Source of the DNA: Microbacterium sp. AZCO
Lineage (GTDB): Bacteria; Actinomycetota; Actinomycetes; Actinomycetales; Microbacteriaceae
Assembly: GCF_039614715.1 (NCBI RefSeq)
Contig: NZ_CP154857.1
Coordinates: 2,976,001 to 3,040,000 of the forward strand
Direction: 5' to 3'
DNA: 64,000 bases
In this document: piece by piece, positions 1 through 7,799 of the stretch
Numbering within the stretch: position 1 is the stretch's first letter
Layout of the letters: each line of letters begins with the position of its first letter
Notes under the pieces: model-generated
The model's database searches: none
What the model saw: the letters and a program-made list of their open reading frames with translations, nothing else
Told to the model about the DNA's origin: nothing
Translations under genes and position numbers: made by a program

Positions 1-521
1 GGCGGGATGCCGAACCAGCCGAGCACCGTGTTGAAGACGCCGTTCGGATCGGCGCTGTAGAAGAAGCGCCACAGCAGCACCGCGACGACGGGCGGGATCA
101 CGACGGGAAGGTACCCGAGGGCCGAGTAGAGGCCCTTCGCGCGGCGGACCTCACTCATGAGCACGGCCACGAACAGCGGGAGCGGGAAGCCGAACAGCAG
201 AGCGAGGACCGCGAAGTAGATCGTGTTGACGACGGCGCGGCCGAGCTCGGGATCGGTCAGCACCGCGACGTAATTGTCGAGCCCGACGAACGTCGACACG
301 ATGAGGTTGGTCTTCTCGAAGCTCATGACGACCGACTGCACGATCGGCCGCCACGAGAAGAAGAAGAACACGAACACCATCGGCGCGACGAAGAGCAGGT
401 TCCACAGGCCGCCGCCGCGATACCAGGTCACGGGTGTGCGCCGGCGTCGTCGCCGCGCGGGTGGAGCGTCGGCGGGCGGGATGGATGCCGCGGCCGGCCG
501 CTCCTTCGTCGTCATGGTCAT
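1..521 (-). CDS. Sugar ABC transporter permease, MalF/UgpA type (partial)
   Basis: Inner-membrane permease of a CUT1 sugar importer; the window edge removes its C-terminal part. The 173 visible codons hold an Arg-rich cytoplasmic N-terminus (about residues 22-40), a first membrane span starting near WNLLFVAPMVFVFFFSW, the typical FVGLDNY segment before the transmembrane domain, and a second hydrophobic stretch (AVLALLFGFPLPLFVAVL). The EAA loop that contacts the ATPase lies outside the window. The start at 521 follows GGAGACGAA; a second in-frame ATG sits two codons later. It is the third gene, after the alpha-glucosidase and the binding protein, of a leftward operon, so it probably imports an alpha-glucoside. 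A MalG partner should lie just beyond the left edge. Confidence 0.88.
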   Translation of the reverse strand, partial: MTMTTKERPAAASIPPADAPPARRRRRRTPVTWYRGGGLWNLLFVAPMVFVFFFFSWRPIVQSVVMSFEKTNLIVSTFVGLDNYVAVLTDPELGRAVVNTIYFAVLALLFGFPLPLFVAVLMSEVRRAKGLYSALGYLPVVIPPVVAVLLWRFFYSADPNGVFNTVLGWFGIP

Positions 522-566
522 TTCGTCTCCGGTTGTCTTCTCCGGCTGATCTCCGGCCGTCTTCCC

Positions 567-664
567 GTCCCCGAGCCTGTCGAGGCGTCGTGGGCGACCC
601 CTCGACAGGCTCGGGGACCACCCCTCGGCAGGCTCGGGGACCACCCCTCGACAGGCTCGGGGAC
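567..664. repeat. Intergenic CCTCGACAGGCTCGGGGACC repeat cluster with hairpin
   Basis: Four copies of the window-wide repeat lie between the binding-protein and permease genes. Three are tandem with a 23-bp period (starting about 600, 623 and 646). The first (567-585) is inverted and perfectly complementary over 19 bp to 600-618, with a 14-nt loop. In the mRNA this makes a very stable stem-loop inside the operon, which could stabilise the upstream binding-protein message or reduce permease expression. Confidence 0.85.
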
Positions 665-670
665 CGCCGG

Positions 671-2038
671 CTACTCGTCGAGCTTCGCCTGCGCGTCGGA
701 CTGCGCCTGCTTCAGCAGCGCGTCGATGTCGGCGTTCTGGTCGGTGAGGACCGACTGCACCACCGAGTCCAGCAGCGCGTAGATCTCCTGCGTCTTCTTC
801 TTGGGCTCGCCGACCGGCGTCTGGTCCCAGATGGCGTCGGTGAAGGGCGTCATCTGGTCGCGCGGCACGTTGATGTACGGCTCGATCCACTCGAGGGACT
901 TCTCGTACAGGTCGCGGCTCAGCACCGGCAGCACGGGGGTGCCGACGGCCTGGTCGGACTCGTTGAGCGTCTTCGCGTCCTGGACCGCGGCATCCTCGTT
1001 CAGCAGCTTCTGCATGTAGTACCAGTCGATCCACTTCACCGCGGCGGCCTTCGTGGTGTCGTCGACGGTCGGGCTGATGACGGCGATGTCGCCGCCGCCG
1101 AGAGTGCCCGGGTCGTCGCCCTCGGTCGGCACGACGGCGAGGCCGTAGATCGACGGGTCCATGCCGAAGTCGCGGACGAGCGCCGTATAGACGTCGGACC
1201 CCGACGTGTACATGCCGATGTTGCCGGCGGCGAACTCCTGGTTGATGGTGCCCCAGTCGAGGTCGACCTTCGAGCCGAAGGAGTCGTCCTCCCACTTGAG
1301 GTCGTGCAGGAACTGCAGCGCCGACTTCGTCGCGTCGTTGTCGATCGTCGACTCGGCGGATCCGTCGGCGTTGTCGGTCTGCGTGCGTCCGCCGCGTGCG
1401 ACCGTCTGCGCCGTCAGCTGCCAGCCGCCGGTGTTGTTGATGGCCATCTCTGCGTAGCCCGCCTTGCCCGTGGCATCCGAGATCTTCTTGGCGTACTCGC
1501 GCACCTCGTCCCACGTGGTCGGGGGCTGATCGGGGTCGAGGCCGGCCTGCTCGAACAGGTCGCGGTTGTAGTGCAGGCCCATCGCGTACGCCTGGCGCGG
1601 GAAGCCGAAGATGTGGCCCTTCTCGTCCTTGACGCCGTCGAGGATGATCGGGTTGAAGCTGTCCTCGTAGCCGAGCGCCTTCACCTCGTCGGTCACGTCC
1701 ATGAGCTGACCGTTCTCCATGAGCGTCTTGGAGTCGGTGAACGGCACCGTGAAGACGTCCGGGAGGCTGCCGCCGGCGAGCTGGACGGCGAAGGTCGGGC
1801 CCTCCCACTCGTACTCCACGCCGATGATGTCGATGTCGGGGTTGGCCTTCTCGAACTGCTTCTCCTGCGCGGCGAACGCCTCGTAGGCCGCCGCGTCGGC
1901 ACCGGGCGGGAACGTCGCGACGCGCAGCTCCGTCTTTCCGCTGCTGCTGTCGCCGCCGGCGGCGGAGCACCCGGCGAGAGCGCCGATGGTCGCGAGGGCC
2001 GCGACACCGGCGAGCAGGACACGTGCTGGTGACTTCAT
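671..2038 (-). CDS. Sugar ABC transporter substrate-binding lipoprotein
   Basis: Extracellular solute-binding protein of the CUT1/SBP family 1 type, 455 residues. The N-terminus is a lipoprotein signal (KSPAR, hydrophobic core, lipobox ALAGC with Cys24), so the mature protein should be anchored outside the membrane. Family hallmarks include the DIIGVEYEWEG strand, LPDVFTVPF, GLHYNRDLFEQAGLDP and PPTTWDEVREYAKKI. The start at 2038 is preceded by GAAAGGAAATACG, a good ribosome site. It lies 65 bp after the alpha-glucosidase and 149 bp before the permease, in the same direction, so it most likely binds a maltose- or isomaltose-like sugar. The ligand is inferred only from context. Confidence 0.92.
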   Translation of the reverse strand: MKSPARVLLAGVAALATIGALAGCSAAGGDSSSGKTELRVATFPPGADAAAYEAFAAQEKQFEKANPDIDIIGVEYEWEGPTFAVQLAGGSLPDVFTVPFTDSKTLMENGQLMDVTDEVKALGYEDSFNPIILDGVKDEKGHIFGFPRQAYAMGLHYNRDLFEQAGLDPDQPPTTWDEVREYAKKISDATGKAGYAEMAINNTGGWQLTAQTVARGGRTQTDNADGSAESTIDNDATKSALQFLHDLKWEDDSFGSKVDLDWGTINQEFAAGNIGMYTSGSDVYTALVRDFGMDPSIYGLAVVPTEGDDPGTLGGGDIAVISPTVDDTTKAAAVKWIDWYYMQKLLNEDAAVQDAKTLNESDQAVGTPVLPVLSRDLYEKSLEWIEPYINVPRDQMTPFTDAIWDQTPVGEPKKKTQEIYALLDSVVQSVLTDQNADIDALLKQAQSDAQAKLDE

Positions 2039-2103
2039 CGTATTTCCTTTCGTGGTGAGGGATGCCGCGCCGGCCTCTTCTCGACGCGTGGCCCTCGGGG
2101 GGA

Positions 2104-3750
2104 TCAGGGGGTGATGCGGATCCAGGCGGCGGCGTTGCCCGGGAGGGCGGCGCCGTCGAGGGGGGTGCTCGTGAGCAGGAGCTCCTCGTGCGCGGGGAGG
2201 GCGAGGGGCAGGTCGCCCGTGTTGACGACGCAGACGAACGAGTCGCCGCGACGGAAGGCGAGGGCGTCCTCGTCGCCCAGGTCGAGCCACTCGAGCGGCC
2301 CGTCGATGTCGCGCCGGAGGCGGAGCGCCTCGCGGTACAGGCTGAGGGTCGACCCCGGGTCCTGCTCCTGCGCCGCGACGGTGAGGTCGGACCAGTCGCC
2401 GGGCTGCGGCAGCCACGTGGGCGTACCGACCGGACTGAAGCCGAACGGCGGCTCGGCGCCCGCCCACGGCAGCGGGACGCGGCATCCATCCCTCCCCGGA
2501 TCGATGCCGCCCGACCGGTAGTGCATCGGATCCTGGATGAGCTCGCGCGGAAGGTCCTCGACCTCGGGGAGGCCGAGCTCGTCGCCCTGGTAGATGTACA
2601 GGCTGCCCGGGAGCGCGGCGACGAGCACGGCGGCGGCACGCGCGCGGTGGAGGCCGAGCTGCGGGTCGGTCGGCACCCCGAAGCGCTTCTTGAGGAACGC
2701 GAACGCCGTATCTTCTCGGCCGTACCGCGTGACGGGACGCGTCACGTCGTGGTTGCTCAGCACCCACGTCGACGGAGCACCGACGGGGGCATGCGCCGCG
2801 AGGGTCTGCTCGATCGAGCGGCGGAAGGATGCCGCGCCCCAGGGCCGCGCCAGGAAGTCGAAGTTGAAGGCGGTGTGCATCTCGTCGGGACGCAGGTAGT
2901 TGGTGAACCGCACGATGTCGGGCACCCAGATCTCGCCGACGAGCACGCGCGTGCCGGGGTACGAGTCGGCGATCGCCCGCCAGGAGCGGTACACGTCGTG
3001 CAGCTCGTCGCGATCCTCGGTGGGGTGGTCGAGCTTCTCGCCGACCTCGGGCAGGTCGGGGTCCTTGATGAGCAGCGCCGCCGAGTCGATGCGCACTCCG
3101 GCGACGCCGCGGTCGAACCAGAACCGCAGGATGTCCTCGTGCTCGCGCCGCACGTCGGGGTGGTTCCAGTTGAGGTCGGGCTGCTCCGGCGTGAACATGT
3201 GCAGATACCACTCCCCCGGTGTGCCGTCGGGATTGGTCGTGCGAGTCCAGGTCGACCCCTGGAAGCTCGACACCCAGTGCGTCGGGATCTCGTCGCCGTT
3301 CTCGCCCTTGCCCGGGTGGAACCAGAAGCGCTCGCGCTCGGGGCTGCCGGGTCCCGCGGCGAGCGCCGCCCGGAACCACTCGTGCCGATCGCTGATGTGG
3401 TTGGGGACGACGTCGATGATGGTCCGGATGCCGAGGGCCAGCGCCTCCTGGATGAGCAGCTCCGCTTCGGCGAGGGTGCCGAACTCGGGGTGGATGTCGC
3501 GATAGTCCTCGACGTCGTAGCCGCCGTCCGCCAGGGGGCTCGGGTACCACGGGTTGAACCAGATCGCGTCGACACCGAGGGTCTTGAGATAGCCGAGATG
3601 CTCGCGGACTCCCGCCAGATCGCCGGTGCCGTCGCCGTTCCCGTCGGCGAAGCTCCGGACGTAGACCTGGTAGATCACGGCCGAGCGCCACCAGAGCGGG
3701 TCGGTGTCGGGCGGGGCGATGCGCGTGCGGGGCAGGACGTCGGTGTCCAA
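2104..3750 (-). CDS. Alpha-glucosidase / oligo-1,6-glucosidase, GH13
   Basis: Cytoplasmic GH13 retaining glucosidase of 548 residues, the usual size for the oligo-1,6-glucosidase/alpha-glucosidase subfamilies. The N-terminal barrel starts WWRSAVIYQVYVRSF, and conserved region I reads DVVPNHIS. The catalytic triad is visible: Asp222 in GVRIDSA (nucleophile), Glu273 in VGEIW (acid/base) and Asp335 in SNHDV. A short C-terminal beta domain completes it. The best start is TTG at 3750, with AGGAG six bases upstream; no ATG fits the conserved N-terminus. It is the first gene of the leftward operon with the binding protein and permease and would hydrolyse the imported alpha-glucosides. An operator-like inverted repeat shared with the LacI gene lies upstream. 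Confidence 0.93.
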   Translation of the reverse strand: MDTDVLPRTRIAPPDTDPLWWRSAVIYQVYVRSFADGNGDGTGDLAGVREHLGYLKTLGVDAIWFNPWYPSPLADGGYDVEDYRDIHPEFGTLAEAELLIQEALALGIRTIIDVVPNHISDRHEWFRAALAAGPGSPERERFWFHPGKGENGDEIPTHWVSSFQGSTWTRTTNPDGTPGEWYLHMFTPEQPDLNWNHPDVRREHEDILRFWFDRGVAGVRIDSAALLIKDPDLPEVGEKLDHPTEDRDELHDVYRSWRAIADSYPGTRVLVGEIWVPDIVRFTNYLRPDEMHTAFNFDFLARPWGAASFRRSIEQTLAAHAPVGAPSTWVLSNHDVTRPVTRYGREDTAFAFLKKRFGVPTDPQLGLHRARAAAVLVAALPGSLYIYQGDELGLPEVEDLPRELIQDPMHYRSGGIDPGRDGCRVPLPWAGAEPPFGFSPVGTPTWLPQPGDWSDLTVAAQEQDPGSTLSLYREALRLRRDIDGPLEWLDLGDEDALAFRRGDSFVCVVNTGDLPLALPAHEELLLTSTPLDGAALPGNAAAWIRITP

Positions 3751-3790
3751 GTCGGGCTCCTGGGGATGGGAAGTCTCGGTGCGTTGAATG

Positions 3791-3842
3791 TAGCTCTAGC
3801 TACTTTGAGATGCAAGTCCTCTACGGATTTACGCAAGAACTA
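3791..3842 (-). promoter_or_regulatory. Candidate LacI operator region of the alpha-glucoside operon
   Basis: Upstream of the glucosidase lies TACGCAAGAACT (3830-3841), identical over 12 bp to 5086-5097 in front of the LacI gene at 4071-5075. An inverted repeat TAGCT-CT-AGCTA (3791-3802) is closer to the gene. The shared 12-mer is good evidence that this LacI protein controls both units; the second repeat is only a candidate. Confidence 0.6.
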
Positions 3843-3861
3843 TATTGATCGAGGCCGTTCG

Positions 3862-3889
3862 GGTCGCCGAGCGTGTCGAGGCGTCGAGC
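3862..3889. repeat. Single copy of the CTCGACAAGCTCGGCGACC repeat (inverted, diverged)
   Basis: In the 320-bp gap between the glucosidase start and the LacI stop, one diverged and inverted copy of the window-wide repeat is present (GTCGCCGAGCGTGTCGAGG and flanks). Apart from this and the operator region I see nothing else in the gap. Confidence 0.65.
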
Positions 3890-4070
3890 CCCGGTCGCGA
3901 GGAGCGCGATGTCGACCCCGCGGCAAGCTCGGTCACCGACGGCGACTCGGTCGGGAGTTGCGAGTCACCCGGAGCGTCGGGGATCGCCACACCGTCGGAG
4001 GGATCGGGCACGGATGATCCGACGGGATGCCGATCTCCGACGACGTGGCGGCGAAACTCGCCGGGCGGGG

Positions 4071-5075
4071 CTACGCAGCGGGGCCGGTCGAGGAGCGCAG
4101 AACGAGCTCCGGCTCGAAGAGCAGCTCGTCGCCGGGCTCGGTGGTTCCGGCGATCTGCGACAGGAGGAGGTCGATCACGGTGCGGCCCATGGACTCGATC
4201 GGCTGGCGCACCGTCGTGAGCGGTGGCTCCGTGCAGCTCATGAGCGCCGAGTCGTCGAAACCGACGACCGAGACGTCCTCCGGCACGCGCAAACCCGCGC
4301 GGCGCGCCGCGCGCACAGCGCCCAGGGCGAGCGGGTCGCTCGCGCACACGATCGCCGTCGCACCCTGCGCGAAGAGGCGCGTGGCCCCGGCCTGACCCGA
4401 CTCGAGCGAGTAGAGACCGCGCACGACGAGCCGGTCGTCGGCCTCCGCGCCGAGGCGCTCGAGCAGCCGGCGACCGGCCTCGAGCTTGCGCTGCGACGGG
4501 ATGTGATCGAGTGGGCCCATCAGCATCCCGATCCGGCGATGCCCGAGCTGATGCAGGTGCAGCACCGCCTGCTCGGCGGCGGCGGCGTCGTCGGTCGAGA
4601 CCGTCGCGAAGTCGAGTCCGTCGATGCGCGCGTTGACGAGCACCGTCGGCAGGTTCACCTGGCGGATGCGCTCGTAATGGCCGTGCTCGGCATCCGCCTG
4701 GCTGTAGTTGCCGCCCAGGAAGATGACACCGGACACCTGCTGCTGCAGGAGGAGGTCGACGTAGTCGGACTCCGTGATGCCGCCCGCGTTCTGCGTGCAA
4801 AGGAGCGGGGTGTAGCCGTTCTGGCTGAGCCCTCCGCCGATGATCTCGGCGAGCGCAGGGAAGATCGGGTTGGTGAGCTCCGGCAGCACGAGGCCGACCA
4901 GACGTGCCCGCTCGCCGCGGAGCTTCGTGGGACGCTCGTACCCGAGCACGTCGAGCGCGGTGAGCACGGCCTGGCGCGTGGCATCCGACACCCCGGGCTT
5001 GTCGTTGAGCACGCGACTGACGGTCGCCTCGCTCACACCGACCTTGCGCGCCACTTCCGCTAGCCGCTTGGACAT
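4071..5075 (-). CDS. LacI-family transcriptional regulator (alpha-glucoside locus)
   Basis: DNA-binding repressor of 334 residues. The N-terminal helix-turn-helix and hinge read LAEVARKVGVSEATVSRVLNDK (residues about 4-25), followed by the periplasmic-binding-like sensor domain (LVGLVLPELTNPIFPALAEII, ASDPLALGAVRAARRAGLRVPEDVSVVGFDDS). The reading frame is open 17 codons further upstream, but MSKRLAEV at 5075 matches the family length and the upstream residues would precede the DNA-binding domain. It is transcribed leftward behind its own palindromic operators and lies beside the alpha-glucosidase/ABC operon, which carries the same 12-bp site. It probably represses both until a glucoside binds. 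Confidence 0.92.
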   Translation of the reverse strand: MSKRLAEVARKVGVSEATVSRVLNDKPGVSDATRQAVLTALDVLGYERPTKLRGERARLVGLVLPELTNPIFPALAEIIGGGLSQNGYTPLLCTQNAGGITESDYVDLLLQQQVSGVIFLGGNYSQADAEHGHYERIRQVNLPTVLVNARIDGLDFATVSTDDAAAAEQAVLHLHQLGHRRIGMLMGPLDHIPSQRKLEAGRRLLERLGAEADDRLVVRGLYSLESGQAGATRLFAQGATAIVCASDPLALGAVRAARRAGLRVPEDVSVVGFDDSALMSCTEPPLTTVRQPIESMGRTVIDLLLSQIAGTTEPGDELLFEPELVLRSSTGPAA

Positions 5076-5085
5076 GCGCTCAGTG

Positions 5086-5113
5086 TACGCAAGAACTTGC
5101 GTCCTTGCGCAAG
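5086..5113. promoter_or_regulatory. Tandem operators CGCAAGAACTTGCG and CTTGCGCAAG
   Basis: Two inverted repeats lie directly in front of the LacI start: CGCAAG-AA-CTTGCG (5088-5101) and the perfect palindrome CTTGCGCAAG (5104-5113). The first contains the 12-mer also found at 3830-3841. Autoregulation of the LacI gene is the simplest reading. The phr gene starts at 5183 in the opposite direction and could be affected. Confidence 0.7.
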
Positions 5114-5182
5114 CGCCCGCAAGCACGGTCGTGGCGTTGTCAAGACCTCGGCCCGCCGCTTCTGCGCAATTAGCATCCGAGC

Positions 5183-6541
5183 ATGTCGTCCCCCTCGCTC
5201 GTGTGGTTCCGCGATGACCTGCGCCTCGCCGACAACCCGGCCCTCCGCACGGCGATCAACCGCGGCGAGCCCGTGATCGGGCTGTATGTGCTCGACGAGG
5301 AGTCACCGGGCATCCGCCCCCTGGGCGGCGCCGCGCGCTGGTGGCTGCATGGGTCGCTCGCGTCGCTGCGCGACCGCCTCGCCGAGCGCGGCGGCTCTCT
5401 CGTGCTGCGGCGCGGCCCGGCCGAGCGCGTCGTCACGGAGACGGTTCGGGATGCCTCGGCCGGCGCGGTCTTCTGGAACCGGCGCTACGGCCTGCCGGAG
5501 CGCGAGATCGACACGGCGCTGAAGACGTCGCTCCGCGACGAGGGGGTGACGGTCGAGTCGTTCGCGGCATCCCTCCTCTTCGAGCCGTGGACCGTCCGCA
5601 CCGGCGCCGGCACTCACTTCTCCGTCTTCTCGCCGTTCTGGCGGGCGTGCCTCGCCCTCCCGTCGCCGCGCGCGCCGCTCCCCGAACCGAGATCGATCGA
5701 CGGCCCGGCATCTGGGCTCGACACGGACGACCTCGACGACTGGGCGCTGCTTCCGCAGCATCCCGACTGGGCGGAAGGCCTGCGCGAGCGCTGGGAGCCG
5801 GGCGAGCCCGCGGCGCGACGACGCCTGCGCGAGTTCCTCGCCGACGACCTCCCCGGCTACCGCACGGCGCGCGACGAGCCCGCCGCAGACTCGACGTCGC
5901 TCCTGTCACCGCGACTGCGCTGGGGCGAGCTCAGCCCCTTCCAGGTGTGGCACGAGGCGACGGCGGCGGGCGGCGAGGCGGGGCGCTTCCTGTCGGAGCT
6001 CGGGTGGCGCGAGTTCGCCTGGCACACGCTCTTCCACGCGCCCGACCTCGCGACCGTCAACCTGCGCCGCGAGTTCGACGCCTTCCCCTGGCCGCGGCTG
6101 CGACCGTCGCAGCTCGAGGCCTGGCAGCGGGGGCGCACCGGAATCGCCCTCGTCGACGCCGGCATGCGCGAGCTGTGGCACACGGGCTACATGCACAACC
6201 GCGTCCGGATGGTCGCGGCATCCTTCCTCATCAAGAACCTGCTGATCGACTGGCGGCGCGGCGAGGAATGGTTCTGGGACACGCTCGTCGACGCCGACGG
6301 CGCCAACAATCCCTTCAACTGGCAGTGGGTCGCCGGCTCGGGAGCGGATGCCGCGCCCTACTTCCGCATCTTCAATCCCGAGCTGCAGGCGAAGAAGTTC
6401 GATCCGCAGGGGCTCTACATCCGGCGCTGGGCGCCCGAGTACGGCGGCGACGAGCCGCCCGAGCCGATCGTCGACCTCGCCGCGTCGCGCAAGGCCGCCC
6501 TCGACGCGTACGAGCACGTCAAGCGCGCCGCGCGCGGCTGA
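5183..6541 (+). CDS. phr: Deoxyribodipyrimidine photolyase, class I CPD
   Basis: Light-driven DNA repair enzyme of 452 residues, splitting cyclobutane pyrimidine dimers with FAD. The N-terminal antenna-binding Rossmann domain begins LVWFRDDLRLADNPAL, and the C-terminal FAD domain holds ELGWREFAWHTLFHAP, GMRELWHTGYMHNRVRM and the strongly diagnostic GSGADAAPYFRIFNP. Full length for the family. It stands alone on the plus strand, and its 3' end faces the aldo/keto reductase across a long hairpin. It belongs to no sugar cluster and looks like a core gene. Confidence 0.95.
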   Translation: MSSPSLVWFRDDLRLADNPALRTAINRGEPVIGLYVLDEESPGIRPLGGAARWWLHGSLASLRDRLAERGGSLVLRRGPAERVVTETVRDASAGAVFWNRRYGLPEREIDTALKTSLRDEGVTVESFAASLLFEPWTVRTGAGTHFSVFSPFWRACLALPSPRAPLPEPRSIDGPASGLDTDDLDDWALLPQHPDWAEGLRERWEPGEPAARRRLREFLADDLPGYRTARDEPAADSTSLLSPRLRWGELSPFQVWHEATAAGGEAGRFLSELGWREFAWHTLFHAPDLATVNLRREFDAFPWPRLRPSQLEAWQRGRTGIALVDAGMRELWHTGYMHNRVRMVAASFLIKNLLIDWRRGEEWFWDTLVDADGANNPFNWQWVAGSGADAAPYFRIFNPELQAKKFDPQGLYIRRWAPEYGGDEPPEPIVDLAASRKAALDAYEHVKRAARG

Positions 6542-6558
6542 GTCGCCGTCGGCCGCCG

Positions 6559-6642
6559 GCACGAACTCCTCAATCCCGGCGCATTCCAGCCCGGTTCGCC
6601 GCGTGTCGGCGCCGATGCGGGCCGAAATTGAGGAGTTCGTGC
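6559..6642. terminator. Long inverted repeat between convergent genes (hairpin family copy)
   Basis: GCACGAACTCCTCAAT (6559-6574) is exactly repeated in inverted orientation at 6627-6642, giving a 16-bp perfect stem with GC-rich spacer. It sits between the convergent phr and aldo/keto reductase ends, so a bidirectional terminator role is plausible. The same arms occur, with a changed left arm, three times at 44989-45471, so this is one member of a dispersed hairpin family. Confidence 0.7.
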
Positions 6643-6671
6643 ACACCGGCGTCGGTCGCCCGGCGACGGGG

Positions 6672-7658
6672 CTACCAGGCGTAGGCCTCCGGAGCCTGGC
6701 CGCCGGGGCCGGGGAAGAGCTCGTCGAGCGCCGCGAGATCCTCGGCGCTCAGGTGGATGTCGAGCGCCGACACGGCCGACTCGAGCTGCTCGACGGTGCG
6801 CGGTCCGACGATGGGGCCGGTGACGCCGGGCTGGTGCAGCAGCCACGCCAGGCCGAGGGCCGACGGCGTCCATCCGCGCTCCTGCGCGAAGCGCTCGTAG
6901 GCGTCGAGCTGGTCGCGGCGCTCCTCGCGCTGCGACGAGATGCGGCCGGCCGCCGACCGTGCATTGGGGTCGGAGGACCCCCCGCTCAGCAGACCGCCCG
7001 CGAGCGGCGACCACGGCAGGATGCCGAGCCCGTAGTGCTGGGCCGCCGGGATGACCTCCAGCTCGATCGAGCGCTGCACGAGGTTGTAGAGCGACTGCTC
7101 GCTCACGAGGCCGAGGAAGTTGCGGCTCTTCGCGATCTCGTTCGCCTGTGCGATGTTCCACGCGGCGAAGTTCGAGCTGCCCGTGTAGACGACCTCGCCC
7201 TTCGCGACCAGCACCTCCATGGCCTGCCACAGCTCGGGCCAGGAGATATGCCGATCGATGTGGTGGAACTGGTAGAGGTCGATGCGGTCGGTCTGCAGGC
7301 GCCGGAGCGAGCCGATCGCCTCGCGGCGCACCTGCCACGCGCCCGCGCCGCGGGCGTTGACGACGTCGCCGTCCGGTGTCGGGTCGACCATCGGCGAGTG
7401 CACCTTGGTCGCGAGCACGAGGTCGTCGCGCACACCCGGACGGGCGGCGAGCCAGCGGCCGATGATCTCTTCGGTCGTACCACGGCCGGCGGACCCGCCG
7501 TAGCCGTTCGCCGTGTCGAAGAAGTTGACGCCGAGCTCCAGCGCCCGGTCCATGATCGCGAAGGCATCCTCCTCCGAGGTGCGGTCGCCGAAGTTCATCG
7601 TACCGAGGACGATGCGCGAGACAGAGGTGCCGGTTCGCCCGAGCTGTACGTAATCCAT
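6672..7658 (-). CDS. Aldo/keto reductase
   Basis: NADPH-dependent oxidoreductase of the AKR superfamily, 328 residues, TIM barrel. The catalytic tetrad is intact: Asp48 (FFDTANGY), Tyr53, Lys85 (LATKVH) and His132 (YQFHHID). The C-terminal NADPH-binding segment reads GPRTVEQLESAVSAL. The pattern of closely related annotated proteins includes general-stress and sugar reductases, so the substrate cannot be fixed. The start at 7658 matches the conserved MDYVQLGRTG opening. A 17-bp near-perfect palindrome of LacI type lies 42 bp upstream, which suggests control by a sugar-responsive regulator. Confidence 0.92.
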   Translation of the reverse strand: MDYVQLGRTGTSVSRIVLGTMNFGDRTSEEDAFAIMDRALELGVNFFDTANGYGGSAGRGTTEEIIGRWLAARPGVRDDLVLATKVHSPMVDPTPDGDVVNARGAGAWQVRREAIGSLRRLQTDRIDLYQFHHIDRHISWPELWQAMEVLVAKGEVVYTGSSNFAAWNIAQANEIAKSRNFLGLVSEQSLYNLVQRSIELEVIPAAQHYGLGILPWSPLAGGLLSGGSSDPNARSAAGRISSQREERRDQLDAYERFAQERGWTPSALGLAWLLHQPGVTGPIVGPRTVEQLESAVSALDIHLSAEDLAALDELFPGPGGQAPEAYAW

Positions 7659-7699
7659 TCCGCCATGCTCACACGCCGGAAGGGACTCGGGGGCCGTTC

Positions 7700-7716
7700 C
7701 CGGAAACGTTTTCCGG
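7700..7716 (-). promoter_or_regulatory. LacI-type operator CCGGAAACGTTTTCCGG
   Basis: A 17-bp near-perfect palindrome in the 141-bp gap upstream of the aldo/keto reductase and downstream of the binding-protein stop at 7800. The AACGTT core fits the GalR/LacI operator pattern. Its likely target is the aldo/keto reductase gene; the cognate regulator is not evident nearby. Confidence 0.65.
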
Positions 7717-7799
7717 CAGCATCCCGAATCCGTAGCCGAAACGACCGCGCCGCGAGAGCGAGGCGCGAGACCTGCTCCCGCGGCGCGGGCTGTGCGGTG

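Noticed and set aside
434..2032. Long open frames opposite or out of frame with real genes (also at 2062-4017, 6348-9158, 11083-13179, 13144-16476 and others)
   Set aside because: High-GC shadows: they overlap genes with clear catalytic motifs, have extreme Arg/Ala composition and match no family.
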